A stretch of 41,193 nt of DNA, taken from contig JAZTZP010000014.1 of NCBI GenBank assembly GCA_045637525.1, positions 1-41,193 on the forward strand, read 5' to 3'. Within the stretch, counting starts at the first letter, position 1. Each line of letters starts with the position of its first letter. Source of the DNA: JAZTZP01 sp045637525 (GTDB lineage Bacteria > Bacillota > Clostridia > UBA1381). The notes beneath the pieces were generated by a model. It was not told the origin of the DNA. It worked only from the letters and a program-made list of their open reading frames with translations, and did no database searches. Positions 14,887-22,762 of the stretch are shown here, piece after piece. The translations under genes were made by a program, and so were the position numbers.

Positions 14887-15687
14887 ATGAGTATTTTTGA
14901 ATATGCATTTATGCGACATGCTATTATTGCGGCGGCGCTTATAGCACTCATTGCTCCGTGCATCGGTGTTGTAATAGTTTTAAAAAGATTATCCGGGATA
15001 GGTGAGGCAACAAGCCATTCTGCTCTGGGCGGAATTGCGTTTGGTATGGCGTTTGGTATAAATCCCGTTGTTTCGGCGATAATATTTTCGGTTTTCGCGG
15101 CTCTCGGGATAGAAGGATTTCGCAGAAGATTCAGTAAATATTCTGAAATTGCATCTTCTGTGGTTATGTCCGCAGGAATTGGTCTTACGGCTCTGTTTTC
15201 GGGGTTTATAAAGAACGGAAACGCAAATTTAAACAGCTTTATGTTCGGGTCAATTGTTGCGGTGTCGGATTTTGAACTCGCAATTACGATAGGTCTTTGC
15301 ATTGTTATCGTATGTGCGAGTGTGATGCTTTACAAGGAGCTTTTTTATATAACGTTTGATGAAGAAGCGGCGTTTTTATCGGGTATACCGGTAAGAAAGA
15401 TAAATTTTGTATTTATGATTCTTACTGCTATGACTGTTGCTGTTGCATCAAGGATTGTGGGAGCTCTTATGATATCATCGCTTATTGTTATTCCGGTAGC
15501 GTGTTCTATGATTTTGGCAAAAAGTTATAAACAGACTCTTGTTTATGCAATAATATTTTCAGAATTTTTTACTTTGTCGGGGCTTATATTATCATTTTAT
15601 TTTGATCTGCGGCCCGGAGGAATTATTGTAATTCTCGGAGTTGCGGTTTTGATGATAATGGTGATTAAAAGTAGTTTTAAGAAATGA
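14887..15687 (+). CDS. znuB: Zinc/manganese ABC transporter permease
   Basis: A 266-residue integral membrane protein of the ABC-3 family with about eight helices. The N-terminal block IGEATSHSALGGIAFG carries the conserved histidine typical of the family. It forms the membrane channel of the metal importer with the ATPase and lipoprotein encoded before it. The ATG at 14887 is chosen because the GAGGGGCGG ribosome site lies about 9 bases before it; the longer frame from 14806 overlaps znuC and adds a non-hydrophobic stretch. radC follows after 50 bases. Confidence 0.93.
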   Translation: MSIFEYAFMRHAIIAAALIALIAPCIGVVIVLKRLSGIGEATSHSALGGIAFGMAFGINPVVSAIIFSVFAALGIEGFRRRFSKYSEIASSVVMSAGIGLTALFSGFIKNGNANLNSFMFGSIVAVSDFELAITIGLCIVIVCASVMLYKELFYITFDEEAAFLSGIPVRKINFVFMILTAMTVAVASRIVGALMISSLIVIPVACSMILAKSYKQTLVYAIIFSEFFTLSGLILSFYFDLRPGGIIVILGVAVLMIMVIKSSFKK

Positions 15688-15737
15688 TTTTTTTGAATTT
15701 TAACCGGTATGAGAACTAAAAAGAAAGGTTTACGGAT

Positions 15738-16415
15738 ATGAACGGTTGTGTTGATATGAGTATTGAAGAATGGCTTTTAGCTCATGAAAAGACAGATGAT
15801 GTTTCTGAATATGAAATTATTGAGCTTTTACTGATTTGTTCCGGAAATCGGGCTAAGGCACATGAAACTGCAAATGAGCTGTTTGATAAATTCGGTTCTT
15901 TAGAGGGTATTTTAAATGCTGATTTTGAGGATCTGACAGATATTAAACATATAAGTGAATATACGGCAACTTTCTTAAAATTACAGTACAGTATTTTAAG
16001 GCATTGCAATAAGCAAAAGCTTAAAAAGCAAAAGAATGCTGAAGGTTATGAAAATGTGATTAATATGTTTATGCCGGTTTTCTCAAAACTGGATAAAGAA
16101 CGGATGTATATGATATCCGTAAATTCCAGGGGCAGACTTAAAAAACTTAGGAACTTAACGGACGGTACGGCTGACTGTGTTGTATTACCTCTTAGAGTTG
16201 TTGTGGATGCGGCGATAAAGGACGGGGCGGTGAAGATATTTTTAGCCCATAATCATCCGAACGGCAATGCGTATCCATCAATGGAAGATGTTAATTTTAC
16301 AATGCATGCAAAAGAACAGCTTGCCGGAATAGGAGTAGAGCTGGCAGAACATTATGTTATATGTGATGACAAATATTATCCCATCTTACAAGCTGTATCT
16401 GTCAGAGGAAAGTGA
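15738..16415 (+). CDS. radC: RadC-family JAB1/MPN-domain protein
   Basis: A 225-residue RadC/UPF0758 protein. An N-terminal helix-hairpin-helix-like region (about 20-80) precedes a JAMM metal-binding domain with the exact motif HNHPNGNAYPSMED, the pattern H-x-H-x7-S-x2-D for zinc. The cellular role of RadC is unsettled; older claims of a DNA repair function have been disputed. An AAGAAAGG ribosome site supports the ATG at 15738, and Met at 15756 is an alternative. It follows the zinc transporter genes on the same strand with no strong terminator between. A weak 5-base hairpin with six Ts at 16455-16473 may end the unit. Confidence 0.92.
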   Translation: MNGCVDMSIEEWLLAHEKTDDVSEYEIIELLLICSGNRAKAHETANELFDKFGSLEGILNADFEDLTDIKHISEYTATFLKLQYSILRHCNKQKLKKQKNAEGYENVINMFMPVFSKLDKERMYMISVNSRGRLKKLRNLTDGTADCVVLPLRVVVDAAIKDGAVKIFLAHNHPNGNAYPSMEDVNFTMHAKEQLAGIGVELAEHYVICDDKYYPILQAVSVRGK

Positions 16416-16484
16416 AATGCAGGGTGTTAAATACCTGAATTTTAAATTATTATTGTCATAACATGACTTTTTTATGTAAAATAC

Positions 16485-16513
16485 TTGACAAATCGGGAAA
16501 AAAATGATATACT
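16485..16513 (+). promoter_or_regulatory. Sigma-A promoter of the liv operon
   Basis: TTGACA (16485-16490) and TATACT (16508-16513) with a 17-base spacer. The leader before livJ is about 85 bases and contains a 9-base palindrome. Confidence 0.85.
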
Positions 16514-16527
16514 ATTTATTAACGTAC

Positions 16528-16561
16528 AACAGGTACATCTTATATTGCAGGTGTACCTGTT
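16528..16561 (+). promoter_or_regulatory. Palindrome in the liv leader
   Basis: Arms AACAGGTAC (16528-16536) and GTACCTGTT (16553-16561) are exact inverted repeats 25 bases apart, 15 bases after the -10 box. It may be an operator for a dimeric repressor or an RNA hairpin. It is not followed by a T run, so it is not a plain terminator. Confidence 0.55.
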
Positions 16562-16604
16562 TATGGTTTTAATAAATTTTCTTTTGAAGGAATGGAGGAT
16601 TATT

Positions 16605-17801
16605 ATGAAAATGAGAAAAATTATCTCAATGGCTACTGCTCTTTGCATGACATTTGCACTTGCATCATGTGGTTCAAAAGGCGGTACAGAGGAAAAGGCC
16701 GGAACGGCTAAGACAGACTTATCTGATGAAAAGATCGTTATAGGTAGCATTGCTCCTATGACCGGCTCTGCTGCAAGCTTTGGTGTTGCATGTGACAACG
16801 GTGTAAGACTTGCGGTTGAAGAGATTAACGCTAACGGCGGTATTTTAGGTGCTCAGGTTGAAGTTATAACAAAGGACGACCAGGGAACACCGGCAGAGGC
16901 TGTATCAGGTTTTAATGCATTGCTTGGTGAAGGCGTTACAGCAATTGTAGGTGCGGTTATTTCTTCATGTACAAGTGCTATTACAGAGCTTGCAAATGAA
17001 GAAGAAGTTGTTATGATTACTGCAAGCTCAACAGCAGATTCAATCACAACAGAAGACGACTATGTATTCCGTTCATGCTTTAAGGATTCATTCCAGGGCG
17101 AAATGATTGTTGAATACGCAAAGGAAAAGGGTCTTAAAAAGGGTGCTATTCTTTATGCTACCGGTGACCCGTATTCTTCAGGTCTCAGAGACACATTTGT
17201 AAAGTGTGCTGAGAGTGCAGGAATTGAAATCGTTGCTGAACAGTCTACATCTGACATGGCAGCTGTTGATTTCTCATCACAGCTTTCTACAATTGTAGCA
17301 GCAAATCCTGACTTTATATTCACACCTTACTATTACAGTGCATTAGGCCCATACATCCTTCCGCAGATGCGTGCTGCAGGTTATGACGGAATCGTTATGG
17401 GACCGGACGGATTTGACGGTATGGAAAGCTATACAACAGGCGACCTTAAAGTATATGACAACATATTCTTTACAAGCCACTATTCAGCAGAAGATGAATC
17501 AGAAACTGTACAGAGCTTTGTAAAGTCTTATACTGACAAATACGGTGCAGAGGCTCTTAATGCTTTCGCAGCGCTCAGCTATGACGCTATGTACATGATT
17601 AAGCAGGCTATTGAAGAAGCAGGAACAACAGATTCAGCTGCTATCCGTGACGCTATGTCGGGAATGAACTACGTTGGTGTTACAGGCGATATGACTCTTG
17701 ATGAATCAGGTACACCTGAAAAGCCGGTTGCTATTCTTACATTTGAACAACAGGGCGATAAGGTTGTACAGAAGTTCGTTACAACACAAGCTAAGAAATA
17801 A
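16605..17801 (+). CDS. livJ: Branched-chain amino-acid ABC transporter binding lipoprotein
   Basis: A 398-residue periplasmic-binding-protein-like (type I fold, Peripla_BP_6) lipoprotein. The signal peptide ends in LASC, with Cys22 lipidated. Typical family blocks follow: IVIGSIAPMTGSAASFG, VEEINANGGILG, GEGVTAIVGAV and FAALSYDAMYMIKQAIEEAG. It captures leucine, isoleucine or valine, or a related amino acid, outside the membrane and passes it to LivHM. The ATG at 16605 follows TGGAGG; a longer frame would begin inside the promoter. It is the first gene of livJHMGF and is separated from livH by a hairpin, as is common when the binding protein must be in excess. Confidence 0.95.
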   Translation: MKMRKIISMATALCMTFALASCGSKGGTEEKAGTAKTDLSDEKIVIGSIAPMTGSAASFGVACDNGVRLAVEEINANGGILGAQVEVITKDDQGTPAEAVSGFNALLGEGVTAIVGAVISSCTSAITELANEEEVVMITASSTADSITTEDDYVFRSCFKDSFQGEMIVEYAKEKGLKKGAILYATGDPYSSGLRDTFVKCAESAGIEIVAEQSTSDMAAVDFSSQLSTIVAANPDFIFTPYYYSALGPYILPQMRAAGYDGIVMGPDGFDGMESYTTGDLKVYDNIFFTSHYSAEDESETVQSFVKSYTDKYGAEALNAFAALSYDAMYMIKQAIEEAGTTDSAAIRDAMSGMNYVGVTGDMTLDESGTPEKPVAILTFEQQGDKVVQKFVTTQAKK

Positions 17802-17814
17802 TTATAAATTGTAT

Positions 17815-17840
17815 GCGTGCAGGCTTTAGAGTCTGCACGC
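17815..17840 (+). other. Hairpin between livJ and livH
   Basis: Perfect 8-base arms GCGTGCAG (17815-17822) and CTGCACGC (17833-17840), no T run after. Such intergenic hairpins often protect the 3' end of the binding-protein message from exonucleases. Confidence 0.6.
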
Positions 17841-17882
17841 AGAAACATAAACAGATAATTTTACGTGAAAGGCAGTATAGAG

Positions 17883-18785
17883 ATGGTTGAATTTTTACAG
17901 CAGCTGATAATCGGGTTGCGTATAGGCAGCGTATATGCATTGGTAGCACTTGGCTACACGATGGTATATGGTATTATAAAACTTATAAATTTTGCTCACG
18001 GCGATTTTATAATGGTTGGTGGGTATACTCTTTATTTTACAATACCTATTGTTCTGAATAAGCTTGGTATGCCGGCATGGGTCAGTGTAGCAGCCGCAAT
18101 TGTGGTATGCTGTATTGTGGGCGTTACGGTAGAATTTGTTGCATATCGTCCCGTAAGAAAAAAAGGTACGAATATGTCGGCACTTATAACGGCAATAGCT
18201 ATGAGTTTGCTGCTGGAAAACCTTGCACAGGCCATAGGCCCTATCGGTCCTAACCCTCGTGTAATTGAAACAAGTATATTTTCTGCAGATACTATAAATA
18301 TTGCAGGAGTATCTACAAATATGACAGCCATTCTTACTATTGTAATTGCTGCGGTTGTTATGGCGGCATTACATATATTTGTTAAAAAGACAAAGCTCGG
18401 ACGCGCAATGCGTGCGGTTTCAGAAAACAAGCAGGCTGCAACATTAGTCGGAATTAACGTTAACCACACAATTGTCATTACTTTTGCCATCGGTTCAGCT
18501 TTAGCGGCTGTTGCGGCACTTATGTACTGTGCTCAGTATGCTTCTGTAACCACTACTATGGGTTCAATGCTTGGACTTAAGGCGTTTGTTGCGGCGGTTT
18601 TAGGCGGTATCGGATTGATACCCGGAGCAATGCTTGGTGGTTTGGTTATCGGAATTATTGAAGCGCTTGTGACAGCATATATAAGCTCTTCGCTTGCTAA
18701 TGCTGTGGTGTTTTTAGTGCTTATACTGGTATTATTAATTAAGCCGGCAGGTATTCTCGGAAAGAATGTGAGGGAAAAGGTATGA
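17883..18785 (+). CDS. livH: Branched-chain amino-acid ABC permease LivH
   Basis: A 300-residue membrane protein of the BPD_transp_2 family with about eight helices. The N-terminal block GSVYALVALGYTMVYGIIKLINFAHGDF is diagnostic for LivH. It pairs with LivM to form the channel. A GTG at 17865 opens the frame, but the ATG at 17883 is preferred because GAAAGG lies at a normal distance before it. Its stop overlaps the livM start by four bases (ATGA), so translation is coupled. Confidence 0.95.
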   Translation: MVEFLQQLIIGLRIGSVYALVALGYTMVYGIIKLINFAHGDFIMVGGYTLYFTIPIVLNKLGMPAWVSVAAAIVVCCIVGVTVEFVAYRPVRKKGTNMSALITAIAMSLLLENLAQAIGPIGPNPRVIETSIFSADTINIAGVSTNMTAILTIVIAAVVMAALHIFVKKTKLGRAMRAVSENKQAATLVGINVNHTIVITFAIGSALAAVAALMYCAQYASVTTTMGSMLGLKAFVAAVLGGIGLIPGAMLGGLVIGIIEALVTAYISSSLANAVVFLVLILVLLIKPAGILGKNVREKV

Positions 18786-19897
18786 ACAAATTACAGATAC
18801 AGAAATTACGTGGCTATACCGTTAATCTTATAGCGATCATACTTCTTTTTGCCGGAGTTTTTGTTCTGAGCAAGGTGCTTGATGAGAATACATACCGTAG
18901 AACGATTGTTCCGAATATATGGCAGATGTGTATTTTCGTTCTTCTCGGAACTTCACTTAATTTAACTTTAGGATTTTTAGGACAGCTTACACTCGGCCAT
19001 CTTGGCTTTATGGGAATAGGTGCATATACAACGGCGCTTCTTTCGCTATGGCTCAACAGGGCGGGGTATATTGATATAAAGACTGCAGGCAGTGCAGAGG
19101 TGTGCATATTAATTTTAGGATGCGTACTGATTGGTGCGGTGTTTGCGGGGATAATAGGTTTGCTTGTAGGCATTCCGGCTTTAAGACTCCATGGTGACTA
19201 TCTTGCCATAGTAACTCTCGGATTCGGACTTATAGTTGAAAATGTAATATCCAATCTTCCTTTTGCCGGAGGTGAAGGTCTTGCACAGGGAACAGCAAGT
19301 GCCACACTGTATGCAAACGGACTTGGACTCAATTCTAAGATGCAGGCGCAGTATATATGGATTGTGCTTATAGTAACAGTTTTATGTATTGCGGCTATGT
19401 TTATGTTTATTAATTCGAAATACGGTCGTGCAATAAAGGCAATTCGTGATGATGAAATAGCGGCAGAGGCTTCCGGTGTGAATACATCGTATTATAAGAT
19501 ATTTACTTTCGCATTCTCTGCGTTTTTTGCCGGTCTTGCAGGTGGACTGTATGCAACTTGTTTTACAACGCTGTCAACAGCGAGCTTTACATTCGCAAGT
19601 GCATCAATATGGAATTCAACTTTTATAGTTGTACTTGTCGTATTGGGTGGTATGGGCTCTTTAACAGGCTCAATAGTTGCCGCAATTGCAATGTTTTTAC
19701 TTAACTACGAAATCAAGAACGGTGCATGGGTAAGCAACATGCCCGGTTTTATACAGACTTTGTTTAACTATCCGATGCTTATATATGCATTGGTGTTACT
19801 CATTGTTATAATATTCCGCCCGCGCGGATTACTTGGCACATATGAATTTTCAGTTAACAAACTGCTGTCCGGCAGAAGAAAGGATGGTGTTAAGTAA
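18782..19897 (+). CDS. livM: Branched-chain amino-acid ABC permease LivM
   Basis: A 371-residue membrane protein, the second channel subunit. The family block LGTSLNLTLGFLGQLTLGHLGFMGIGAY and the later RAIKAIRDDEIAAEASGVN loop, which contacts the ATPases, are visible. The start overlaps livH by four bases and the stop overlaps livG by one base, showing tight coupling within the operon. Confidence 0.95.
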   Translation: MNKLQIQKLRGYTVNLIAIILLFAGVFVLSKVLDENTYRRTIVPNIWQMCIFVLLGTSLNLTLGFLGQLTLGHLGFMGIGAYTTALLSLWLNRAGYIDIKTAGSAEVCILILGCVLIGAVFAGIIGLLVGIPALRLHGDYLAIVTLGFGLIVENVISNLPFAGGEGLAQGTASATLYANGLGLNSKMQAQYIWIVLIVTVLCIAAMFMFINSKYGRAIKAIRDDEIAAEASGVNTSYYKIFTFAFSAFFAGLAGGLYATCFTTLSTASFTFASASIWNSTFIVVLVVLGGMGSLTGSIVAAIAMFLLNYEIKNGAWVSNMPGFIQTLFNYPMLIYALVLLIVIIFRPRGLLGTYEFSVNKLLSGRRKDGVK

Positions 19898-20694
19898 TGG
19901 CTGACGGAAAAACACCTGTTTTAAGAACAGAAAATCTCGGAGTGAAATTTGGCGGTCTTGAGGCTGTTAAGGATTTTAATATCGAGATAAACGAAAGTGA
20001 ACTTGTAGGACTGATTGGTCCGAACGGTGCCGGAAAAACAACAGTATTTAACTTGCTGACAGGAGTATATATTCCGACTTCCGGAGTTGTTTATTTAAAC
20101 GGAAAGAAGCTTAACGGAAAAAGTACACATCAGGTAGTGGCTGAAGGTATTGCACGTACTTTTCAGAATATTCGTTTGTTTAATGATATGACAGTACTTG
20201 ATAATGTGCGTGTTTCCTTTACAAAAGACACTAAATACAATATGTTCCATACGCTTCTTAGAACAAAGAAATATTGGGAAGCTGAAGAGATGATAACAAA
20301 AAAGGCTATGGAATATCTTGAAATTTTTCATCTGGATGATAAAGCAGACTTGCTTGCCGGAAATCTTCCGTATGGTCAACAGCGTAAGCTTGAGATTGCA
20401 CGCGCACTTGCGACAGACATGAAATTGCTTTTGCTTGACGAACCGGCGGCAGGTATGAATCCGACAGAAACAGCGGAGCTGCTTGAATGTATAAATATAA
20501 TAAGAGAGCGGTTTAATATTGCTATACTTCTTATTGAGCATGATATGAGTCTTGTAATGAAGGTATGTGACAGAATTCAGGTTATAAACTTCGGACAGAC
20601 TATCGCTTCCGGACTGCCTGAAGAAATTGCAGGAAATCCTGAGGTTATAGAAGCATATCTTGGTGAATCTGAGGAGGGTGAAGATAATGCTTAA
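19897..20694 (+). CDS. livG: Branched-chain amino-acid ABC ATPase LivG
   Basis: A 265-residue ATPase with Walker A GPNGAGKTT, the LivG-type signature YGQQRKLEIARAL (in place of LSGGQ) and Walker B LLLDEPAAGMNP followed by LLIEHDM. The C-terminal stretch ending NPEVIEAYLGE is the usual LivG tail. It works with LivF as a heterodimer under the LivHM channel. Its 3' end overlaps livF by eight bases. Confidence 0.95.
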   Translation: MADGKTPVLRTENLGVKFGGLEAVKDFNIEINESELVGLIGPNGAGKTTVFNLLTGVYIPTSGVVYLNGKKLNGKSTHQVVAEGIARTFQNIRLFNDMTVLDNVRVSFTKDTKYNMFHTLLRTKKYWEAEEMITKKAMEYLEIFHLDDKADLLAGNLPYGQQRKLEIARALATDMKLLLLDEPAAGMNPTETAELLECINIIRERFNIAILLIEHDMSLVMKVCDRIQVINFGQTIASGLPEEIAGNPEVIEAYLGESEEGEDNA

Positions 20695-21391
20695 GATTGA
20701 AAATATGAAGGTTTCGTATGGAGCTATTCAGGCTATAAAGGGTGTATCATTTGAAGTCAAAAGCGGAGAAATTGTTTCGTTAATCGGTGCTAACGGTGCC
20801 GGAAAAACTACTACTCTTCACGCTATAACCGGATTGATTCCGATAAAAGAAGGGCGGGTAATATATGACGGCGTTGAGCTGAATAAGGTTTTGCCGTCTA
20901 AGATTATTACGATGGGACTTGCGCACGTTCCGGAAGGCAGACAGGTGTTTACTCAGATGTCTGTACTGGAAAATCTGTATATGGGAGCATATTACAGAAA
21001 AGATAAAAAAGCGATAGCAAGAGATCTCGAAAATGTTTTTGAAAGCTTTCCGCGTCTTAAAGAGCGTGCGAAGCAGATAGCCGGAACTTTATCGGGAGGA
21101 GAACAGCAGATGCTTGCTATGGGCAGAGCTATAATGTCTGCACCAAAGCTTGTGGTAATGGATGAGCCGTCTATGGGATTGTCGCCGTTGATGGTTAAAG
21201 AGGTGTTTAACATTGTTAAAGCAATGCACCAAAGCGGTATTACGGTGTTGCTTGTTGAACAAAACGCAAAAATGGCACTTTCCATTGCCGATTATGCATA
21301 TGTTCTTGAAAACGGACTTATATCCATGTCCGGTAAGGCATCAGACCTTTTGCAGGATGATAAAGTGAAGAAGGCATACTTAGGAGCATAA
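20687..21391 (+). CDS. livF: Branched-chain amino-acid ABC ATPase LivF
   Basis: A 234-residue ATPase with Walker A GANGAGKTT, signature LSGGEQQMLAMGRA, Walker B LVVMDEPSMGLSP and the LivF block AHVPEGRQVF. The ATG at 20687 is preferred over the longer frame from 20660 because GAGGAGGG lies 6-8 bases before it. It is the last gene of the operon, and a hairpin follows at once. Confidence 0.95.
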   Translation: MLKIENMKVSYGAIQAIKGVSFEVKSGEIVSLIGANGAGKTTTLHAITGLIPIKEGRVIYDGVELNKVLPSKIITMGLAHVPEGRQVFTQMSVLENLYMGAYYRKDKKAIARDLENVFESFPRLKERAKQIAGTLSGGEQQMLAMGRAIMSAPKLVVMDEPSMGLSPLMVKEVFNIVKAMHQSGITVLLVEQNAKMALSIADYAYVLENGLISMSGKASDLLQDDKVKKAYLGA

Positions 21392-21396
21392 TTTAT

Positions 21397-21427
21397 TTTA
21401 AAGCTGTGTGTTACACACAGCTTTAAA
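21397..21427 (+). terminator. Hairpin at the end of the liv operon
   Basis: Perfect 14-base arms TTTAAAGCTGTGTG (21397-21410) and CACACAGCTTTAAA (21414-21427) around a tiny loop. No long T run follows, but the A/T-rich base of the stem leads into TATATT. Confidence 0.7.
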
Positions 21428-21433
21428 TATATT

Positions 21434-21471
21434 CAGGCGATTGTAAAATTCAATAAATTTCACAATTGCAG
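21434..21471 (+). repeat. 37-base palindromic element, copy 2
   Basis: Begins CAGGCGATTGTAAAATTCAA and folds back on itself through ATTGTAAAATT and AATTTCACAATT. It matches the reverse complement of 14137-14173 at 29 of 37 positions, several of the changes preserving pairing through G-U. A shorter palindrome with AATTGTA arms lies 20 bases downstream (21491-21507). Confidence 0.65.
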
Positions 21472-21604
21472 TTGAAAATGGAAAATAGATAATTGTAAAA
21501 TACAATTACAATTGAAAGTTATGGAAGAAAATCAAAGATTTTCATTAATTTATGTTTATTTAATATGAAATTTTTTTAATTTTCTATTTGTATGGAGAAT
21601 ATCA

Positions 21605-22093
21605 ATGACAGAATATAAATATTGCTGCTTTACCGGTCACAGGCCGGATAAACTGGCTGATGAAAAAGATAGTGTTATAAAATGCCTGAGAGCTGAAATA
21701 GAAAATGCAATTAACGATGGGTTTAATTGTTTCATAACAGGTATGGCACCCGGTGTTGATGTGTGGGCGGCTGAATGTGTAATAGACTTTCAGAGGGATT
21801 ATGATATAAAGCTTATATGCGCTGTTCCGTTCCCGGGATTTTGTGACGGCGGACGGCCCGATAAGAAAGAATGTGAGCATATACTTAGTAATGCTTTTTC
21901 AAAAGAGTGTATCAGTTCGCATTACTATCCGGCTGTGTTTCAGGTCAGAAATAAATGGATGGTCGATAAATCTGAGCTTGTAATTGCTGTGTTTAACGGG
22001 ACAAAAGGCGGGACGAAAAATACTGTTGACTATGCAAGGCGAAAGGGAGTAAAAGTTGTTAATACACTTTATCCAGAAACGTTTTCAATTTAA
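21605..22093 (+). CDS. SLOG-domain protein (DUF1273/YpsA-like)
   Basis: A 162-residue Rossmann-like protein of the SLOG superfamily. Key blocks are FTGHRPDKL at the N-terminus, FITGMAPGVDVWAAE with the nucleotide-binding glycines (about residues 44-58), VRNKWMVDKSELVIAVFNG and GGTKNTVDYA near the end. SLOG proteins are thought to bind nucleotides or nucleotide-derived signals; the Bacillus relative YpsA affects cell division, but function in Clostridia is not established. It stands alone after an A/T-rich 177-base gap that holds palindromic elements. The ribosome site TGGAG precedes the ATG. It ends at a terminator shared with the convergent exonuclease gene. Confidence 0.85.
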   Translation: MTEYKYCCFTGHRPDKLADEKDSVIKCLRAEIENAINDGFNCFITGMAPGVDVWAAECVIDFQRDYDIKLICAVPFPGFCDGGRPDKKECEHILSNAFSKECISSHYYPAVFQVRNKWMVDKSELVIAVFNGTKGGTKNTVDYARRKGVKVVNTLYPETFSI

Positions 22094-22131
22094 AAAAGAC
22101 AATTGCCCGGAAATCAGTGCAATTGTCTTTT
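22094..22131. terminator. Bidirectional terminator
   Basis: Arms AAAAGACAATTGC (22094-22106) and GCAATTGTCTTTT (22119-22131) are perfect over 13 bases and flanked by A and T runs, so it can serve both convergent genes. Confidence 0.85.
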
Positions 22132-22142
22132 ATGTATTGCGG

Positions 22143-22736
22143 TTATTTTTTCTTCTTTTTTGTGCAAGGCTCATAGGCTCCCGGATACAGCTTTCCTATA
22201 CCTATTCCAAAGTGTTTTTCTATTTCTTCCAATGAAGAAAGGGAGTAGTCTTCCATGATGCGAAGCAATACGAGTGCACAGGCATAAGAATCATCCTTTG
22301 CCCTGTGATGTTGAAATTTGATATCCAAAGCGTCACACAAACTGTTAAGCTTGTGGCTTGAAAGTTCCGGATATGCAATCTGAGAAAGCTTTACTGTGCA
22401 TAAATACTTGAAGTTCGGGTATTCGAGCCCGAACATATCAAGTGTTTTTCTGAGAGCTCCAATATCAAATGATGCATTGTGTGCAACGACAATTGTATTT
22501 TCGAGATATGGCTTTATCTCACGCCAATAATAATTGAACGTCATGCAGTCGGCTACGTCTTCGGGAGTTATTCCGTGTATGCGGATGTTATACTCATTAA
22601 ATTCAAACGGTATCGGTTTTATGAGTATTTCTTTGTTAAGAACTATTTTATTGTCTTTTACAACACACATACCTAAACTGCAAACACTTGTCGGCTGTGA
22701 GGTAGCCGTTTCAAAATCTATTGAAACAAAATCCAT
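22143..22736 (-). CDS. DEDDh-family 3'-5' exonuclease
   Basis: A 197-residue DnaQ-like exonuclease. The four acidic sites appear as DFET (Asp7, Glu9), the aspartate of AHNASFD, and HHRAKDD with the catalytic His and Asp; HGITPEDV is the usual second block. Such stand-alone proteins degrade or proofread DNA or RNA ends. The C-terminal end is a run of lysines (KKKKK) after a short tail. A GTG four codons upstream is possible, but the AGAAAGGTG ribosome site suits the ATG at 22736 better. It follows the AI-2E family gene by 26 bases on the same strand and is probably cotranscribed. Confidence 0.92.
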   Translation of the reverse strand: MDFVSIDFETATSQPTSVCSLGMCVVKDNKIVLNKEILIKPIPFEFNEYNIRIHGITPEDVADCMTFNYYWREIKPYLENTIVVAHNASFDIGALRKTLDMFGLEYPNFKYLCTVKLSQIAYPELSSHKLNSLCDALDIKFQHHRAKDDSYACALVLLRIMEDYSLSSLEEIEKHFGIGIGKLYPGAYEPCTKKKKK

Positions 22737-22762
22737 AAGAGTTTTCACACCTTTCTGTATTA

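Noticed and set aside
16455..16473. Hairpin with six Ts after radC
   Set aside because: The stem has only five base pairs with a three-base loop, too weak to list as a terminator on its own.
16485..16604. Upstream extension of livJ
   Set aside because: The frame starts in the -35 box of the operon promoter and would place the signal peptide 40 residues inside the protein.
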